From an uncultured Marinifilum sp. (GTDB taxonomy: Bacteria; Bacteroidota; Bacteroidia; Bacteroidales; Marinifilaceae), in assembly GCF_963677195.1 (NCBI RefSeq), contig NZ_OY781918.1:1166923-1230922 (forward strand): DNA of 64,000 nucleotides. Direction: 5' to 3'. Positions within the stretch are counted from its first letter, which is position 1. Every line of letters starts with the position of its first letter. The translations under genes were made by a program, and so were the position numbers. This document shows, piece by piece, positions 43,938-53,484 of the stretch. Below the pieces are notes generated by a model that had not been told where the DNA came from, ran no database searches, and was given only the letters and a program-made list of their open reading frames with translations.

Positions 43938-46900
43938 ATGAAGTCGAATTACAGATTGGTTAATAATGTGTTAGGTTGGGTAGCTTTTACTATTGCGGCC
44001 ATTACATACTTGTTAACGATTGAACCTACAGCCAGTTTATGGGATTGTGGTGAATTTATTACTACAGCATACGGATTGGAAGTTGGTCATCCTCCGGGAG
44101 CACCTTTATTTATGATTATGGCACGATTTTTTGCTTTGTTTGCTCCAAGTCCGGCGCAGGCTGCTTTAATGGTGAATGTAATGTCGGGGCTGGCTTCTGC
44201 TTTTACAATTCTATTTTTATTCTGGACCATTACACATTTGGCTAAAAAATTAGTTAATAATGATTCAGAACTTAGTAAAGCCAACTTATTCGCAGTAATG
44301 GGTACTGGTTTGGTTGGTGCTTTGGCCTATACTTTTTCAGATACTTTTTGGTTTTCGGCAGTTGAGGGAGAGGTTTATGCCTCATCATCCTTATTTACTG
44401 CGGTAGTTTTTTGGGCAATACTAAAATGGGAAGATGTAGCTCATGAAAAAAATGCCAATCGCTGGCTTATATTAATTGCATATTTAATGGGCTTATCCAT
44501 TGGAGTTCACCTGTTAAACCTATTGGCAATTCCGGCTATTGTTTTTGTGTACTACTTTAAAAAATATGAGCCTACGCGCAATGGAATTATTGGAGCAGCG
44601 GTGCTTTCAGTAGCTATATTGGCAACCATTATGTATGGAATTATTCCTGGTGTTGTAAAAGTAGCATCTTGGTTCGAATTGCTATTTGTAAATGGCTTTG
44701 GATTACCATACAATACAGGAGTAATGGTTTATGCGATACTCGTAATATCTGCTGTTGTTTGGGCAATTAATTATTCCATAAAAAAGAATATGGTAATACT
44801 AAATACCATACTTACAGCTTTTGTAGTTATTGTAATTGGATATTCGTCTTTTGCAATGATCGTAATTCGATCATCGGCAAATCCACCAATGGATGAGAAT
44901 AATCCGGATAACGTATTTGCTCTTTTATCTTATTTAAATCGTGAGCAATATGGCGATCGTCCTTTATTATATGGTGAATATTACAATGCTCCAGCTATCG
45001 ATTTAGTCGAAACCAAGCCTAATTATATTCAAAAAAATGGAAAATATGTTATTGCTTCGAGAAAACAGCAATATAAATTCGATTCAAGATTCGAAACTAT
45101 TTTTCCCCGAATGTACAGTTCAAGAGATAATCATGTAAGGCAGTACGAGTCTTGGGGAGGTGTTAAAAAGGATAATCCTGTTACCTTGGGAAATGGTGAA
45201 GTGGTTTACAAACCAAGTTTTGGTTCTAATTTGAAATTCTTTTTTAATTATCAAATTGGACACATGTATTGGCGATATTTTATGTGGAATTTTGTTGGTC
45301 GACAAAACGATATTCAAGGGCATGGCGGAATTTTACACGGAAACTGGATTTCGGGAATCGATTTTATCGACGAAATGAAAGTTGGAAATCAAGATAAGTT
45401 ATACCCAGAGTTAAAAAATAAAAAATCGAGAAATACCTATTTCTTTTTGCCTTTTATCTTAGGACTTATTGGTTTAATTTATCAGTTTAGATCGGGTAAA
45501 AAAGGCAAGCAGGATTTTACAGTGGTAATGTTATTGTTTTTACTAACTGGTTTGGCTATTGTAGTGTATTTAAATCAGTATCCATATCAGCCACGTGAGC
45601 GTGATTATGCTTATGCCGGATCTTTTTATGCTTTTGCAATTTGGATTGGCTTTGGAGTTATGGGCTTGTATCAATCATTAAAAAAATACATGCCAGATAT
45701 TGTAAGTGCAGGATTAATTACTTGTATTTGTTTGGTAGCCGTTCCAGGTTTAATGGCACAGCAAAACTGGGATGATCACGATCGTTCGGGACGATATGCC
45801 ACTTTGGCTTATGCTAAGGATTATTTAAATTCTTGTGCTCCTGATGCGATTTTATTTACCTATGGCGATAATGATACTTTCCCTTTATGGTACGCTCAAG
45901 AAGTAGAAGGAATTCGACGCGATATTCGTATTGTAAACCTTAGTCTTTTGGCGGGAGATTGGTACATAAATCAAATGCGAATGAAAGCTTACGATTCAGA
46001 TCCTATACCAATGACAATGGGACCAGAAAAAGTAGAGCCGGGAGTTCGCGATCAGGTACCAATTATTGAGCGCTTTAAAAAAGCACAAGATTTGGGGCAA
46101 ATGATAGATTTTGTAGCCAGCGATTCTGTAATATCGAGAGTAGAAATGCAAACGGGCAGAAAATTGGATTTCTTTCCTGGAAAAAGTGTTTACTTACCTG
46201 TTGATTCGGCAAAAGTGCTTGCTAATGGTACGGTTCGTCCCGAGGATGCAGATTTAATTGTAGATAGACTGGAGTGGAAACTTAAGCGTAACTATTTGTA
46301 TAAAAATGATATTATGGTTTATGATATTATTGCCAGTAACAAATGGGAACGACCAATATATTTTTCTGTCGGAATGGGCATAAGCAGCTTTTTAGGAATG
46401 GAAGATTATTTTCAGCTCGAAGGTGCGGCATATCGTTTGGTGCCAATAAAAACAAAGACTGAGGGAATGGAAGTTGGTAGAATAAATAGTGAGTTATTGT
46501 ATGATAACTTTATGAATAAATTTGAGTTTGGTAGAATTAAAGAAAAGGATGTATATGTAGATCAGTTTCATATTCTTACTTTAAATATTATGTCGTTTCG
46601 CTCTAATTACAGCCGATTAGCAAGTAAACTAAACGATGAGGGAAAAAATGAGAAAGCAATAAAAGTGCTCGATCGATGCATGGAAGAATTGCCTACTCCT
46701 AAAATTCCTTACGATAATAGCTTAATTGGTTTTATTCAGGAATATTATCGTGCAGGAGCAATTGAAAAGGCCAATAAGTTACTTACTGATATGGCTCAGC
46801 AATCGCATGATAAATTAGATTATTATTTCTCCTTACAACCAGCTTTAGGAAACAGTTTCCGAACCGAGCAGGAACGAGAAATAAGAGTTGTTCAAATGTT

Positions 46901-46991
46901 ACTAGGATTAGCTGATATGGGAGAACAAACCAAATTGAAAGAAGAAACCCAACAAAAGTTTGAATTCTTGTTTAAGTCGTATCAGGAATAG
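43938..46991 (+). CDS. DUF2723 (TMEM260-like) membrane glycosyltransferase, paralog 1
   Basis: A 1017-residue protein with about a dozen N-terminal helices and a large C-terminal soluble part. The opening YLLTIEPTASLWDCGEFI and GHPPGAPLFMIMARFFALF form the first periplasmic catalytic-type loop (acidic residues in WDCGE), as in GT-C enzymes. The conserved block NQYPYQPRERDYAYAGSFYA, and later NWDDHDRSGRYATLAYAKD and FTYGDNDTFPLWYAQEVEGI, are hallmarks of DUF2723. The human relative TMEM260 is a protein O-mannosyltransferase, so protein O-glycosylation is the likely role (family inference). It is followed by a paralog and a polysaccharide deacetylase. Confidence 0.88.
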   Translation: MKSNYRLVNNVLGWVAFTIAAITYLLTIEPTASLWDCGEFITTAYGLEVGHPPGAPLFMIMARFFALFAPSPAQAALMVNVMSGLASAFTILFLFWTITHLAKKLVNNDSELSKANLFAVMGTGLVGALAYTFSDTFWFSAVEGEVYASSSLFTAVVFWAILKWEDVAHEKNANRWLILIAYLMGLSIGVHLLNLLAIPAIVFVYYFKKYEPTRNGIIGAAVLSVAILATIMYGIIPGVVKVASWFELLFVNGFGLPYNTGVMVYAILVISAVVWAINYSIKKNMVILNTILTAFVVIVIGYSSFAMIVIRSSANPPMDENNPDNVFALLSYLNREQYGDRPLLYGEYYNAPAIDLVETKPNYIQKNGKYVIASRKQQYKFDSRFETIFPRMYSSRDNHVRQYESWGGVKKDNPVTLGNGEVVYKPSFGSNLKFFFNYQIGHMYWRYFMWNFVGRQNDIQGHGGILHGNWISGIDFIDEMKVGNQDKLYPELKNKKSRNTYFFLPFILGLIGLIYQFRSGKKGKQDFTVVMLLFLLTGLAIVVYLNQYPYQPRERDYAYAGSFYAFAIWIGFGVMGLYQSLKKYMPDIVSAGLITCICLVAVPGLMAQQNWDDHDRSGRYATLAYAKDYLNSCAPDAILFTYGDNDTFPLWYAQEVEGIRRDIRIVNLSLLAGDWYINQMRMKAYDSDPIPMTMGPEKVEPGVRDQVPIIERFKKAQDLGQMIDFVASDSVISRVEMQTGRKLDFFPGKSVYLPVDSAKVLANGTVRPEDADLIVDRLEWKLKRNYLYKNDIMVYDIIASNKWERPIYFSVGMGISSFLGMEDYFQLEGAAYRLVPIKTKTEGMEVGRINSELLYDNFMNKFEFGRIKEKDVYVDQFHILTLNIMSFRSNYSRLASKLNDEGKNEKAIKVLDRCMEELPTPKIPYDNSLIGFIQEYYRAGAIEKANKLLTDMAQQSHDKLDYYFSLQPALGNSFRTEQEREIRVVQMLLGLADMGEQTKLKEETQQKFEFLFKSYQE

Positions 46992-47303
46992 AATAGTAAG
47001 TAAAATATTTTTCCAATGGCCATCTAATTGCAGATGGCCATTTTTTATGAAATATAAATTCAATACATTTTGTGTGCTTTTCACTATAAAGTTTTCAATT
47101 TTGTTGCAAATTAATTGCTTTAATACATGCATGTTTAGTAATTATAAAGAAGAAAATTATAATTTGATACTATTAAATAACCTATAAATATTAAAGCAAT
47201 TAGAGTGCTTTAAGGTTTTTTAGATTATATAAAATGATACTTCGTTCTAAAAATCTTACCTTCGAAAATTCAATTAGAAAGTATAAAGCATTGTTTTTAA
47301 GAT
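46992..47303. other. Spacer between the two DUF2723 genes
   Basis: About 310 bases. It contains a strong terminator and a possible promoter octamer TACCTTCG near 47260, suggesting that the second gene has its own transcription start. No gene is supported here. Confidence 0.45.
47015..47048 (+). terminator. Terminator after DUF2723 paralog 1
   Basis: Perfect stem AATGGCCATCT / AGATGGCCATT with a 6-base loop and a T run. Confidence 0.88.
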
Positions 47304-50300
47304 ATGAGCAAGTATGAAAAACTTAACCTTATTATAGGTTGGATTTCTTTTTCCATAGCTGCTATTGTTTATTTATTAACGATAGAACCAACAGTTAGCT
47401 TCTGGGATTGTGGTGAGTTTATTACTTCATCCTATAAGTTGGAAATAGGTCATCCGCCTGGAGCACCTTTTTTTATGTTGCTTGCAAGAATGTTTTCTCT
47501 TTTTGCCAATGGCAGCGAGAATGTTGCGTTAATGATAAATAGCTTATCGGCATTAGCCAGTGCATTTACCATTTTATTCTTGTTCTGGACAATTACACAT
47601 CTTGCCAAAAAGCTAATTGTAAAAAATGCGAACTGTTCTCTTACCCAAATTTGGATAATTATGGGTAGTGGTTTTATAGGAGCGATGACTTATACTGTTT
47701 CCGATACCTTTTGGTTTTCGGCTGTCGAAGGGGAGGTATATGCTACATCATCCTTATTTACCGCAGTGGTTTTTTGGTGCATTCTAAAATGGGAAAACGA
47801 AGTAGATAAACCCTTTGGCAACCGTTGGATAATTCTTATTGCCTACCTAATGGGCTTGTCAATTGGAGTTCATTTGCTCAATTTACTCGCCATACCGGCA
47901 ATTGTGATGCTATATTATTTTAAGAAATATAAAGTCTCGCGCAAAGGTGTTTTAAAAGCTTTAATTTTGTCGGTTTTGCTATTGGGCGGAGTAATGTATG
48001 TTATTATTCCAGGTATTGTAAAGTTTGCTTTTTTATTCGATTTGTTCTTTGTAAATATTGTTGGTATGCCTTTTAATTCGGGTTTACTGATATTTATAAT
48101 AATACTTATTGCTGGAATTTTTTGGGGAATTAATTATACTATAAAGACTAAAAAAGTTATTGCCAATACCATTTTAATGGCTTTTGCAGTTATTTTAATA
48201 GGGTATTCGTCTTATGCTTTAATCATGATTCGTTCTGCAGCTAACCCAAGTCTCGATCAGAATAATCCGGAAGATTTATATTCTCTTTTATCTTATTTAA
48301 ATAGAGAGCAGTATGGTGAAACTCCTTTGGTATACGGACAATATTTTAATGCTCCTTTAAATAATGAAAAGAACTTTACCAGAGATAAAAATATCTATAT
48401 AAAGAAAGATGGAAAATATGTAGTTTCTTATGTGAAAACAAAAGCTAATTATAGCAGTTCGCATAAAACTTTATTTCCCCGAATGCATTCACGAGGAATG
48501 AGTGGTAGAAACCCTGAAGAATATGCCAAATGGACTGGTTTAATTGCCAATCAGAACGAAAAGCCAAGCTTTGTTCAGAATCTCGATTTCTTTTTTTCTT
48601 ATCAGCTTAATTACATGTATATACGTTATTTTATGTGGAATTTTGCTGGTCGTCAGTCCGATCATCAGTCTTATGGTGGTGCAATTCAGGGCAACTGGAT
48701 TTCTGGAATTTCGTTTATTGATAACATGCGTTTGGGCGATCAAAGCTTAAGGTCGAAGCAGATGAAAAATAATAAGGCAAATAATAAATATTACTTTTTT
48801 CCTTTGCTTTTAGGTCTTATGGGATTTCTTTATCATTATAGAAAAACTAAAGTTGGGCAATTCGACTTTTGGGTTGTTTTGCTCTTGTTTCTGTTTACAG
48901 GATTAGCAATTGTCTTGTATTTAAATCAAACACCTTTACAGCCACGCGAACGCGATTATGCTTATGCCGGATCGTTTTACGCTTTTGCCATTTGGATTGG
49001 TTTAGGATTTGTTGCGTTTTTAAAATTAGTACAGAAATTTATTAAACAGGAAAAAATTGCAATTCCATTAGTTTTTATTGTTTGTTTATTGACAGTACCA
49101 GTATTAATGGCTCAACAAAATTGGGACGATCATGATCGGTCGAATCGTTATTTAGCGAGGGATTTAGCATATAATTATTTAAATTCCTGCAAGCCAAATG
49201 CAATTCTTTTTACCATGGGCGATAATGATACCTTTCCGCTTTGGTATTTGCAAGAGGTTGAGGGCATAAGAACCGATGTGCGGGTTTGTAATTTGAGTTA
49301 CTTATCTACCGATTGGTATATCGACCAAATGAAACAAAAAAACTACGATTCTGATCCTTTGCCCATATCTTTAAAAAGAGAAAAATATTTGTATGGAACC
49401 CGCGATGTAGCTTATTTGTACAAGGATCCACGCTTAACTGCTTATGTAGATAAAAATGGAGGCCTTGATTTAAGTGTTGCCATGGAATATTTAATGAGCG
49501 ATGAGAAAAGCACAAAAGAAATATATGGATATGAGGAGGAAATTGAATATTTCCCAGCTAGTAAATTCCGATTTAAAATAGATAAGCATCAGGTTTTAGA
49601 AAGCAATACAATTTGTAAGAAAGATTCGGCTCTTATAGAGGATTATTTACATTGGGAATTAAAGGGAAATTTTATTGAGAAAAGCGGTCTTATAGTTTAT
49701 GACATTCTGCAGCATAACAACTGGAAAAGACCTGTTTACTTTGCAGTTACTGTTCCTGAAAATGGATATTATGGTCTTAATCAGTATTTTCAGTTGGAAG
49801 GATTCGCTTACCGTTTAATTCCCGTTAAAACCGAAAATAAAGGCATGCATACAGGTAGGGTTAATACCAATTTAATGTATGATAATATGATACATAAATT
49901 TAAGTGGACAAATATTAACAATCCTGATGTTTATATGGACGAGAATAGCTCTCGTTTAATGCTTAGTATACGTAATAACTTTTTGAGATTGGCAAGTTCT
50001 TTACTCGATCAGGGAAAACGTGATTCTGCTGTTTTTGTTCTCGATAAAAGTAGAAATTTGATCTCTGATGATGTTGTTAAAATGGACTATATTGGTGTTT
50101 TAATGGCAAAGGCTTATTATCGAGCAAACGAAAATGCTAAGGCAAAAGGCTTAATCGAAATAATATCAACAAGATTAATTGATGAATTGGATTATTATTC
50201 AACAATAAGTCCAAAATCGATTTCTGAGTTTCCTAATCAGCAGAATCGAAACTTGTATTTAATGCAGGAATTGTATGATATTACTGCCGAATATGATAGA

Positions 50301-50366
50301 GAAGAGTTAAGTAAAAAGATTGAAATAGAATTTAAACGATTATTGAAGAATTATAGAGGGGAATAA
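47304..50366 (+). CDS. DUF2723 (TMEM260-like) membrane glycosyltransferase, paralog 2
   Basis: A 1020-residue tandem paralog with the same layout: YLLTIEPTVSFWDCGEFI, GHPPGAPFFMLLARMFSLF, NQTPLQPRERDYAYAGSFYA, NWDDHDRSNRYLARDLAYN and FTMGDNDTFPLWYLQEVEGI. All visible DUF2723 blocks remain, so both copies should be active; the middle soluble part (residues 340-480) is most divergent. Its stop codon shares one base with the ATG of the deacetylase gene, implying translational coupling. A separate promoter is probable because a terminator precedes it. Confidence 0.88.
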   Translation: MSKYEKLNLIIGWISFSIAAIVYLLTIEPTVSFWDCGEFITSSYKLEIGHPPGAPFFMLLARMFSLFANGSENVALMINSLSALASAFTILFLFWTITHLAKKLIVKNANCSLTQIWIIMGSGFIGAMTYTVSDTFWFSAVEGEVYATSSLFTAVVFWCILKWENEVDKPFGNRWIILIAYLMGLSIGVHLLNLLAIPAIVMLYYFKKYKVSRKGVLKALILSVLLLGGVMYVIIPGIVKFAFLFDLFFVNIVGMPFNSGLLIFIIILIAGIFWGINYTIKTKKVIANTILMAFAVILIGYSSYALIMIRSAANPSLDQNNPEDLYSLLSYLNREQYGETPLVYGQYFNAPLNNEKNFTRDKNIYIKKDGKYVVSYVKTKANYSSSHKTLFPRMHSRGMSGRNPEEYAKWTGLIANQNEKPSFVQNLDFFFSYQLNYMYIRYFMWNFAGRQSDHQSYGGAIQGNWISGISFIDNMRLGDQSLRSKQMKNNKANNKYYFFPLLLGLMGFLYHYRKTKVGQFDFWVVLLLFLFTGLAIVLYLNQTPLQPRERDYAYAGSFYAFAIWIGLGFVAFLKLVQKFIKQEKIAIPLVFIVCLLTVPVLMAQQNWDDHDRSNRYLARDLAYNYLNSCKPNAILFTMGDNDTFPLWYLQEVEGIRTDVRVCNLSYLSTDWYIDQMKQKNYDSDPLPISLKREKYLYGTRDVAYLYKDPRLTAYVDKNGGLDLSVAMEYLMSDEKSTKEIYGYEEEIEYFPASKFRFKIDKHQVLESNTICKKDSALIEDYLHWELKGNFIEKSGLIVYDILQHNNWKRPVYFAVTVPENGYYGLNQYFQLEGFAYRLIPVKTENKGMHTGRVNTNLMYDNMIHKFKWTNINNPDVYMDENSSRLMLSIRNNFLRLASSLLDQGKRDSAVFVLDKSRNLISDDVVKMDYIGVLMAKAYYRANENAKAKGLIEIISTRLIDELDYYSTISPKSISEFPNQQNRNLYLMQELYDITAEYDREELSKKIEIEFKRLLKNYRGE

Positions 50367-50983
50367 TGAAATTAAGATGCTTAAGACCTCCAGCGATATT
50401 AAAATTTTTGTTTCCAAATTTCGTATGGCGGTACAATTCCGGACATAAAAAAGTTTATTTAACTTTTGATGATGGACCAATTCCAGAGTCTACACCTTGG
50501 ACTTTAAATCTGTTAAGAGAAAAAAATGTGAAAGCTACTTTTTTTTGTGTTGGCGATAATGTCAAAAAATATCCACAACTCTATCAGCAAATAATTAAGG
50601 ATGGACATGCTGTGGGTAATCATACTTTCAATCATTTACGCGGCTGGAGTCAAAATACCTTAAAGTATGTCGAGAATGTTGTTCTCGCATCAGATTTTAT
50701 CGATTCAAAATTGTTTAGGCCGCCTTACGGCCTAATAAAAAGAGCTCAGGCTAAACATTTATTAGCAGAATATAAAATTATAATGTGGGATGTGCTTAGT
50801 GGTGATTATCGACAGGATATTACACCAGAGAGATGTTATCGTGATGTAATGAAAAAGGTTCGTCCAGGCTCTATATTATTGTTTCATAATCATGTTAAAG
50901 CAGATAAGAATATGAGGTATACTATTCCCCGTTTAATTGATGATTTGCATGAAAAAGGTTACGAATTTGAAATTTGCAAATAG
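50366..50983 (+). CDS. Polysaccharide deacetylase (NodB domain)
   Basis: A 205-residue carbohydrate esterase family 4-type protein. The NodB motifs are TFDDG (33-37), HTFNH (about 92-96), RPPYG, DVLSGDY and LLFHNH, giving the catalytic Asp, the metal-binding Asp-His-His triad and the acid His. No signal peptide; a hydrophobic patch near the N-terminus (PPAILKFLFPNFVW) could attach it to the membrane. It overlaps the end of DUF2723 paralog 2 by one base. Substrates of this group include N-acetyl sugars on polymers or lipid carriers, so it might modify the glycan donor or product of its neighbour. Confidence 0.9.
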   Translation: MKLRCLRPPAILKFLFPNFVWRYNSGHKKVYLTFDDGPIPESTPWTLNLLREKNVKATFFCVGDNVKKYPQLYQQIIKDGHAVGNHTFNHLRGWSQNTLKYVENVVLASDFIDSKLFRPPYGLIKRAQAKHLLAEYKIIMWDVLSGDYRQDITPERCYRDVMKKVRPGSILLFHNHVKADKNMRYTIPRLIDDLHEKGYEFEICK

Positions 50984-51138
50984 AAAAAAGAGAAAATTCC
51001 TTTGCATTACAGCATGATAACTGCAATTGAATACGTAAATTTGCTTTCGATCAAACTATTATTACCATTTTATAAACAAAACCTGTAACTGTTTGACTTG
51101 TAAGTATAGCAGTGCAGTTAATTCAATTTATCTGACAG

Positions 51139-52407
51139 ATGAAAGTACTTCTTTTGGGGTCTGGAGGCCGAGAGCATGCATTTGCATGGAAATTTAATCA
51201 AAGCGAAAAATTAGAAAAGCTATTTGTAGCTCCTGGTAATGCGGGAACTGCCGAAATAGCCGAAAATATAGATTTAGATCCTAACGATTTTCCTAAAATT
51301 AAGGAATTTGTACTGGCGAATAAAATCGATATGGTAGTTGTGGGACCTGAAGATCCGTTGGTAAACGGAATTCATGATTTTTTTCTTGCTGATGATCAAA
51401 TTAAAAATATTCCTGTGATCGGACCTGAGAAATTGGGTGCACAATTAGAGGGAAGTAAAGATTTTGCAAAGGAATTTATGTTTCGTCATGATATTCCTAC
51501 TGCACAATATAAAAGTATCACTAAGGATAATATAGAAGAAGGATATCTGTTTTTAGAATCACTAAAAGCGCCTTATGTACTTAAGGCCGATGGATTAGCT
51601 GCAGGAAAAGGTGTTCTTATTATTAATGATTTAGATGAGGCTAAAACTTCTTTAAAAGAGATGCTGGGTGGTATGTTTGGAGAAGCTGGAAACAGAGTTG
51701 TAATAGAAGAATTTTTATCAGGAATTGAATTGTCGGTATTTGTTTTAACCGATGGAAAAAGTTATAAAACACTAGCCGAAGCTAAAGATTACAAACGTAT
51801 TGGCGAAGGAGATACGGGCCTAAATACGGGAGGAATGGGTGCTATCTCGCCAGTGCCATTTGCTAAAGGTGGTTTTATGCAAAAGGTAGAGGAACGTGTA
51901 ATTGTTCCTACTATTAAGGGTTTGCAGAAAGATAATATTCCATTTAAAGGATTCGTTTTTATTGGATTAATGAATGTTGAGGGAGATCCTTATGTTATTG
52001 AATACAATGTACGAATGGGAGATCCTGAAACAGAGGTAATTTTGCCGAGAGTAAAATCTGATTTGCTTGACCTGATGGATGCTGTTTCTAAACAAGAACT
52101 TCATAAGGCCGATTTTGAAATGGACTCTAGAACTGTAACAACGGTAATGTTAGTTTCGGGTGGATATCCAGAGAATTATGAAAAAGGAAAAGTAATTACT
52201 AATCTTAATAAAGTTGAGGGAAGTATTGTTTTTCATGCTGGAACATGCAATTCTGGTTCGAATGTGCTAACAAATGGTGGGCGTGTTATTTCAGTAAGTT
52301 CCTATGGAGAAACTATGGAAGCAGCTTTGGCATTATCGTTTAAAAATGCAGATATAATTAATTACGAAGGAAAATATTTCCGTAGAGATATTGGATTTGA
52401 CTTATAA
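51139..52407 (+). CDS. purD: Phosphoribosylamine-glycine ligase
   Basis: A 422-residue ATP-grasp enzyme for the second step of purine synthesis (GAR formation). Visible parts are the N-domain MKVLLLGSGGREHAFAWK, the ATP-grasp core YVLKADGLAAGKGVLI and EEFLSGIELSVFVLTDG, the metal-binding YNVRMGDPETEVILPR and the C-domain. Size and motif order are normal. It stands alone among purine genes here and shares a direction with the following membrane protein gene. Confidence 0.97.
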   Translation: MKVLLLGSGGREHAFAWKFNQSEKLEKLFVAPGNAGTAEIAENIDLDPNDFPKIKEFVLANKIDMVVVGPEDPLVNGIHDFFLADDQIKNIPVIGPEKLGAQLEGSKDFAKEFMFRHDIPTAQYKSITKDNIEEGYLFLESLKAPYVLKADGLAAGKGVLIINDLDEAKTSLKEMLGGMFGEAGNRVVIEEFLSGIELSVFVLTDGKSYKTLAEAKDYKRIGEGDTGLNTGGMGAISPVPFAKGGFMQKVEERVIVPTIKGLQKDNIPFKGFVFIGLMNVEGDPYVIEYNVRMGDPETEVILPRVKSDLLDLMDAVSKQELHKADFEMDSRTVTTVMLVSGGYPENYEKGKVITNLNKVEGSIVFHAGTCNSGSNVLTNGGRVISVSSYGETMEAALALSFKNADIINYEGKYFRRDIGFDL

Positions 52408-52414
52408 AAATTTA

Positions 52415-52440
52415 ATTCGCTGCTTGTAAGGGCAGCGAAT
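52415..52440 (+). terminator. Hairpin after purD
   Basis: Perfect stem ATTCGCTGC / GCAGCGAAT with an 8-base loop, 8 bases after the stop codon. The following stretch is T-rich but short, so termination may be partial. Confidence 0.6.
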
Positions 52441-52457
52441 ATTTTACACCTCTTTGC

Positions 52458-53432
52458 ATGCTCTTAAAAACACTAAAAGGCAGACATTATTTGTTATTGG
52501 TATTCGTACCTGTTTTAATTCTATTGCTGTGGCTTAAGGCTTTTTTGCACCCGGTTTCCTTAACGGGTAATACTGCTCAAATGCCGCTTTATTCTTTTTT
52601 GCAAAGTATTACAGGTGGTAGTTTTCTTGCCTTAAATATTATTGGATATCTTATTTTGGCAGTATTGTCTTTGCTTATGGTTCGCCTTAACGAACGATAT
52701 GTATTTATAAGGCAGCGAACCGATTTACCTGCTTTTGTATTTGCTATAATTGTTACCGGAACAATTTCTTTGTATGGTATGCAAGCTTCATTATTAGCAG
52801 CCATTTTATTGTTTTTTGCCTTAGAAAGAGTATTTGCAATATATCATGGCTCGGGAACATTAGCCAAAGCATTCGATGCAGGATTATTTATTGGTTTAGC
52901 TAGTTTAGCCTATTTGTTTGCTGGTGTTTATTTAATATGGTTTTGGATATCTCTGGCTTTTCTTGGATACTTTAGGTTTCGTGAGTTTTTTGCTGGTTTA
53001 GTGGGCTTTTTAGTGCCTGTTTTTGTTATTTCTAGTTGGTATTTTTTTAACGACGAATTGTCGGTTTTATGGCAAACAATAATGGTTCTTTTAAATAAAA
53101 CACAAGTAGCCGATTATAGTTTATTTCAAAAGGTGTTTTGGGGGATTTTGATGTTTTTAGTTTTAATATCTTCGGCATTTATGGCAAAAGTAGTAGAGGA
53201 GAAAAAAATTAGCTCACGAAAATATTTTACTATCTTATTTTTGTTTTTTCTTTCTGCCATTGCTAGTTTCTTCATGTTTAAAGGGGCAGGTATCGAATTG
53301 TATTTTCTTGTATCATTACCTGTAACCTACATTATAAGTCATTATTTTGTACTTAGCCGATATTCCTGGATTATGGAAGTCTTATTTGTAATTTTTGTTT
53401 TATCGGGAATTTTAATTCACATTTTGGGATAA
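52458..53432 (+). CDS. Polytopic membrane protein (DUF6427-like)
   Basis: A 324-residue inner-membrane protein with eight to nine hydrophobic helices (for example HYLLLVFVPVLILLLWL, SFLALNIIGYLILAVLSLLM and YFTILFLFFLSAIASFFMF). It resembles the DUF6427 family, widespread in Bacteroidota and without known function; this match is from general character, so uncertain. No charged catalytic loop is evident. It begins 50 bases after purD, separated by a weak hairpin, and ends at a strong terminator. Confidence 0.7.
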   Translation: MLLKTLKGRHYLLLVFVPVLILLLWLKAFLHPVSLTGNTAQMPLYSFLQSITGGSFLALNIIGYLILAVLSLLMVRLNERYVFIRQRTDLPAFVFAIIVTGTISLYGMQASLLAAILLFFALERVFAIYHGSGTLAKAFDAGLFIGLASLAYLFAGVYLIWFWISLAFLGYFRFREFFAGLVGFLVPVFVISSWYFFNDELSVLWQTIMVLLNKTQVADYSLFQKVFWGILMFLVLISSAFMAKVVEEKKISSRKYFTILFLFFLSAIASFFMFKGAGIELYFLVSLPVTYIISHYFVLSRYSWIMEVLFVIFVLSGILIHILG

Positions 53433-53434
53433 AA

Positions 53435-53467
53435 AAAAGTGTTATTCCAAAATGAAATAACACTTTT
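53435..53467. terminator. Bidirectional terminator between convergent genes
   Basis: Stem AAAAGTGTTATT / AATAACACTTTT with a 9-base loop; T-tracts follow on both strands. Confidence 0.85.
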
Positions 53468-53484
53468 TAAAGAAGTAACTTATA

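Noticed and set aside
46960..47187. Opposed 75-codon frames at the end of DUF2723 paralog 1
   Set aside because: Both run through the perfect terminator hairpin and have no protein-like features.
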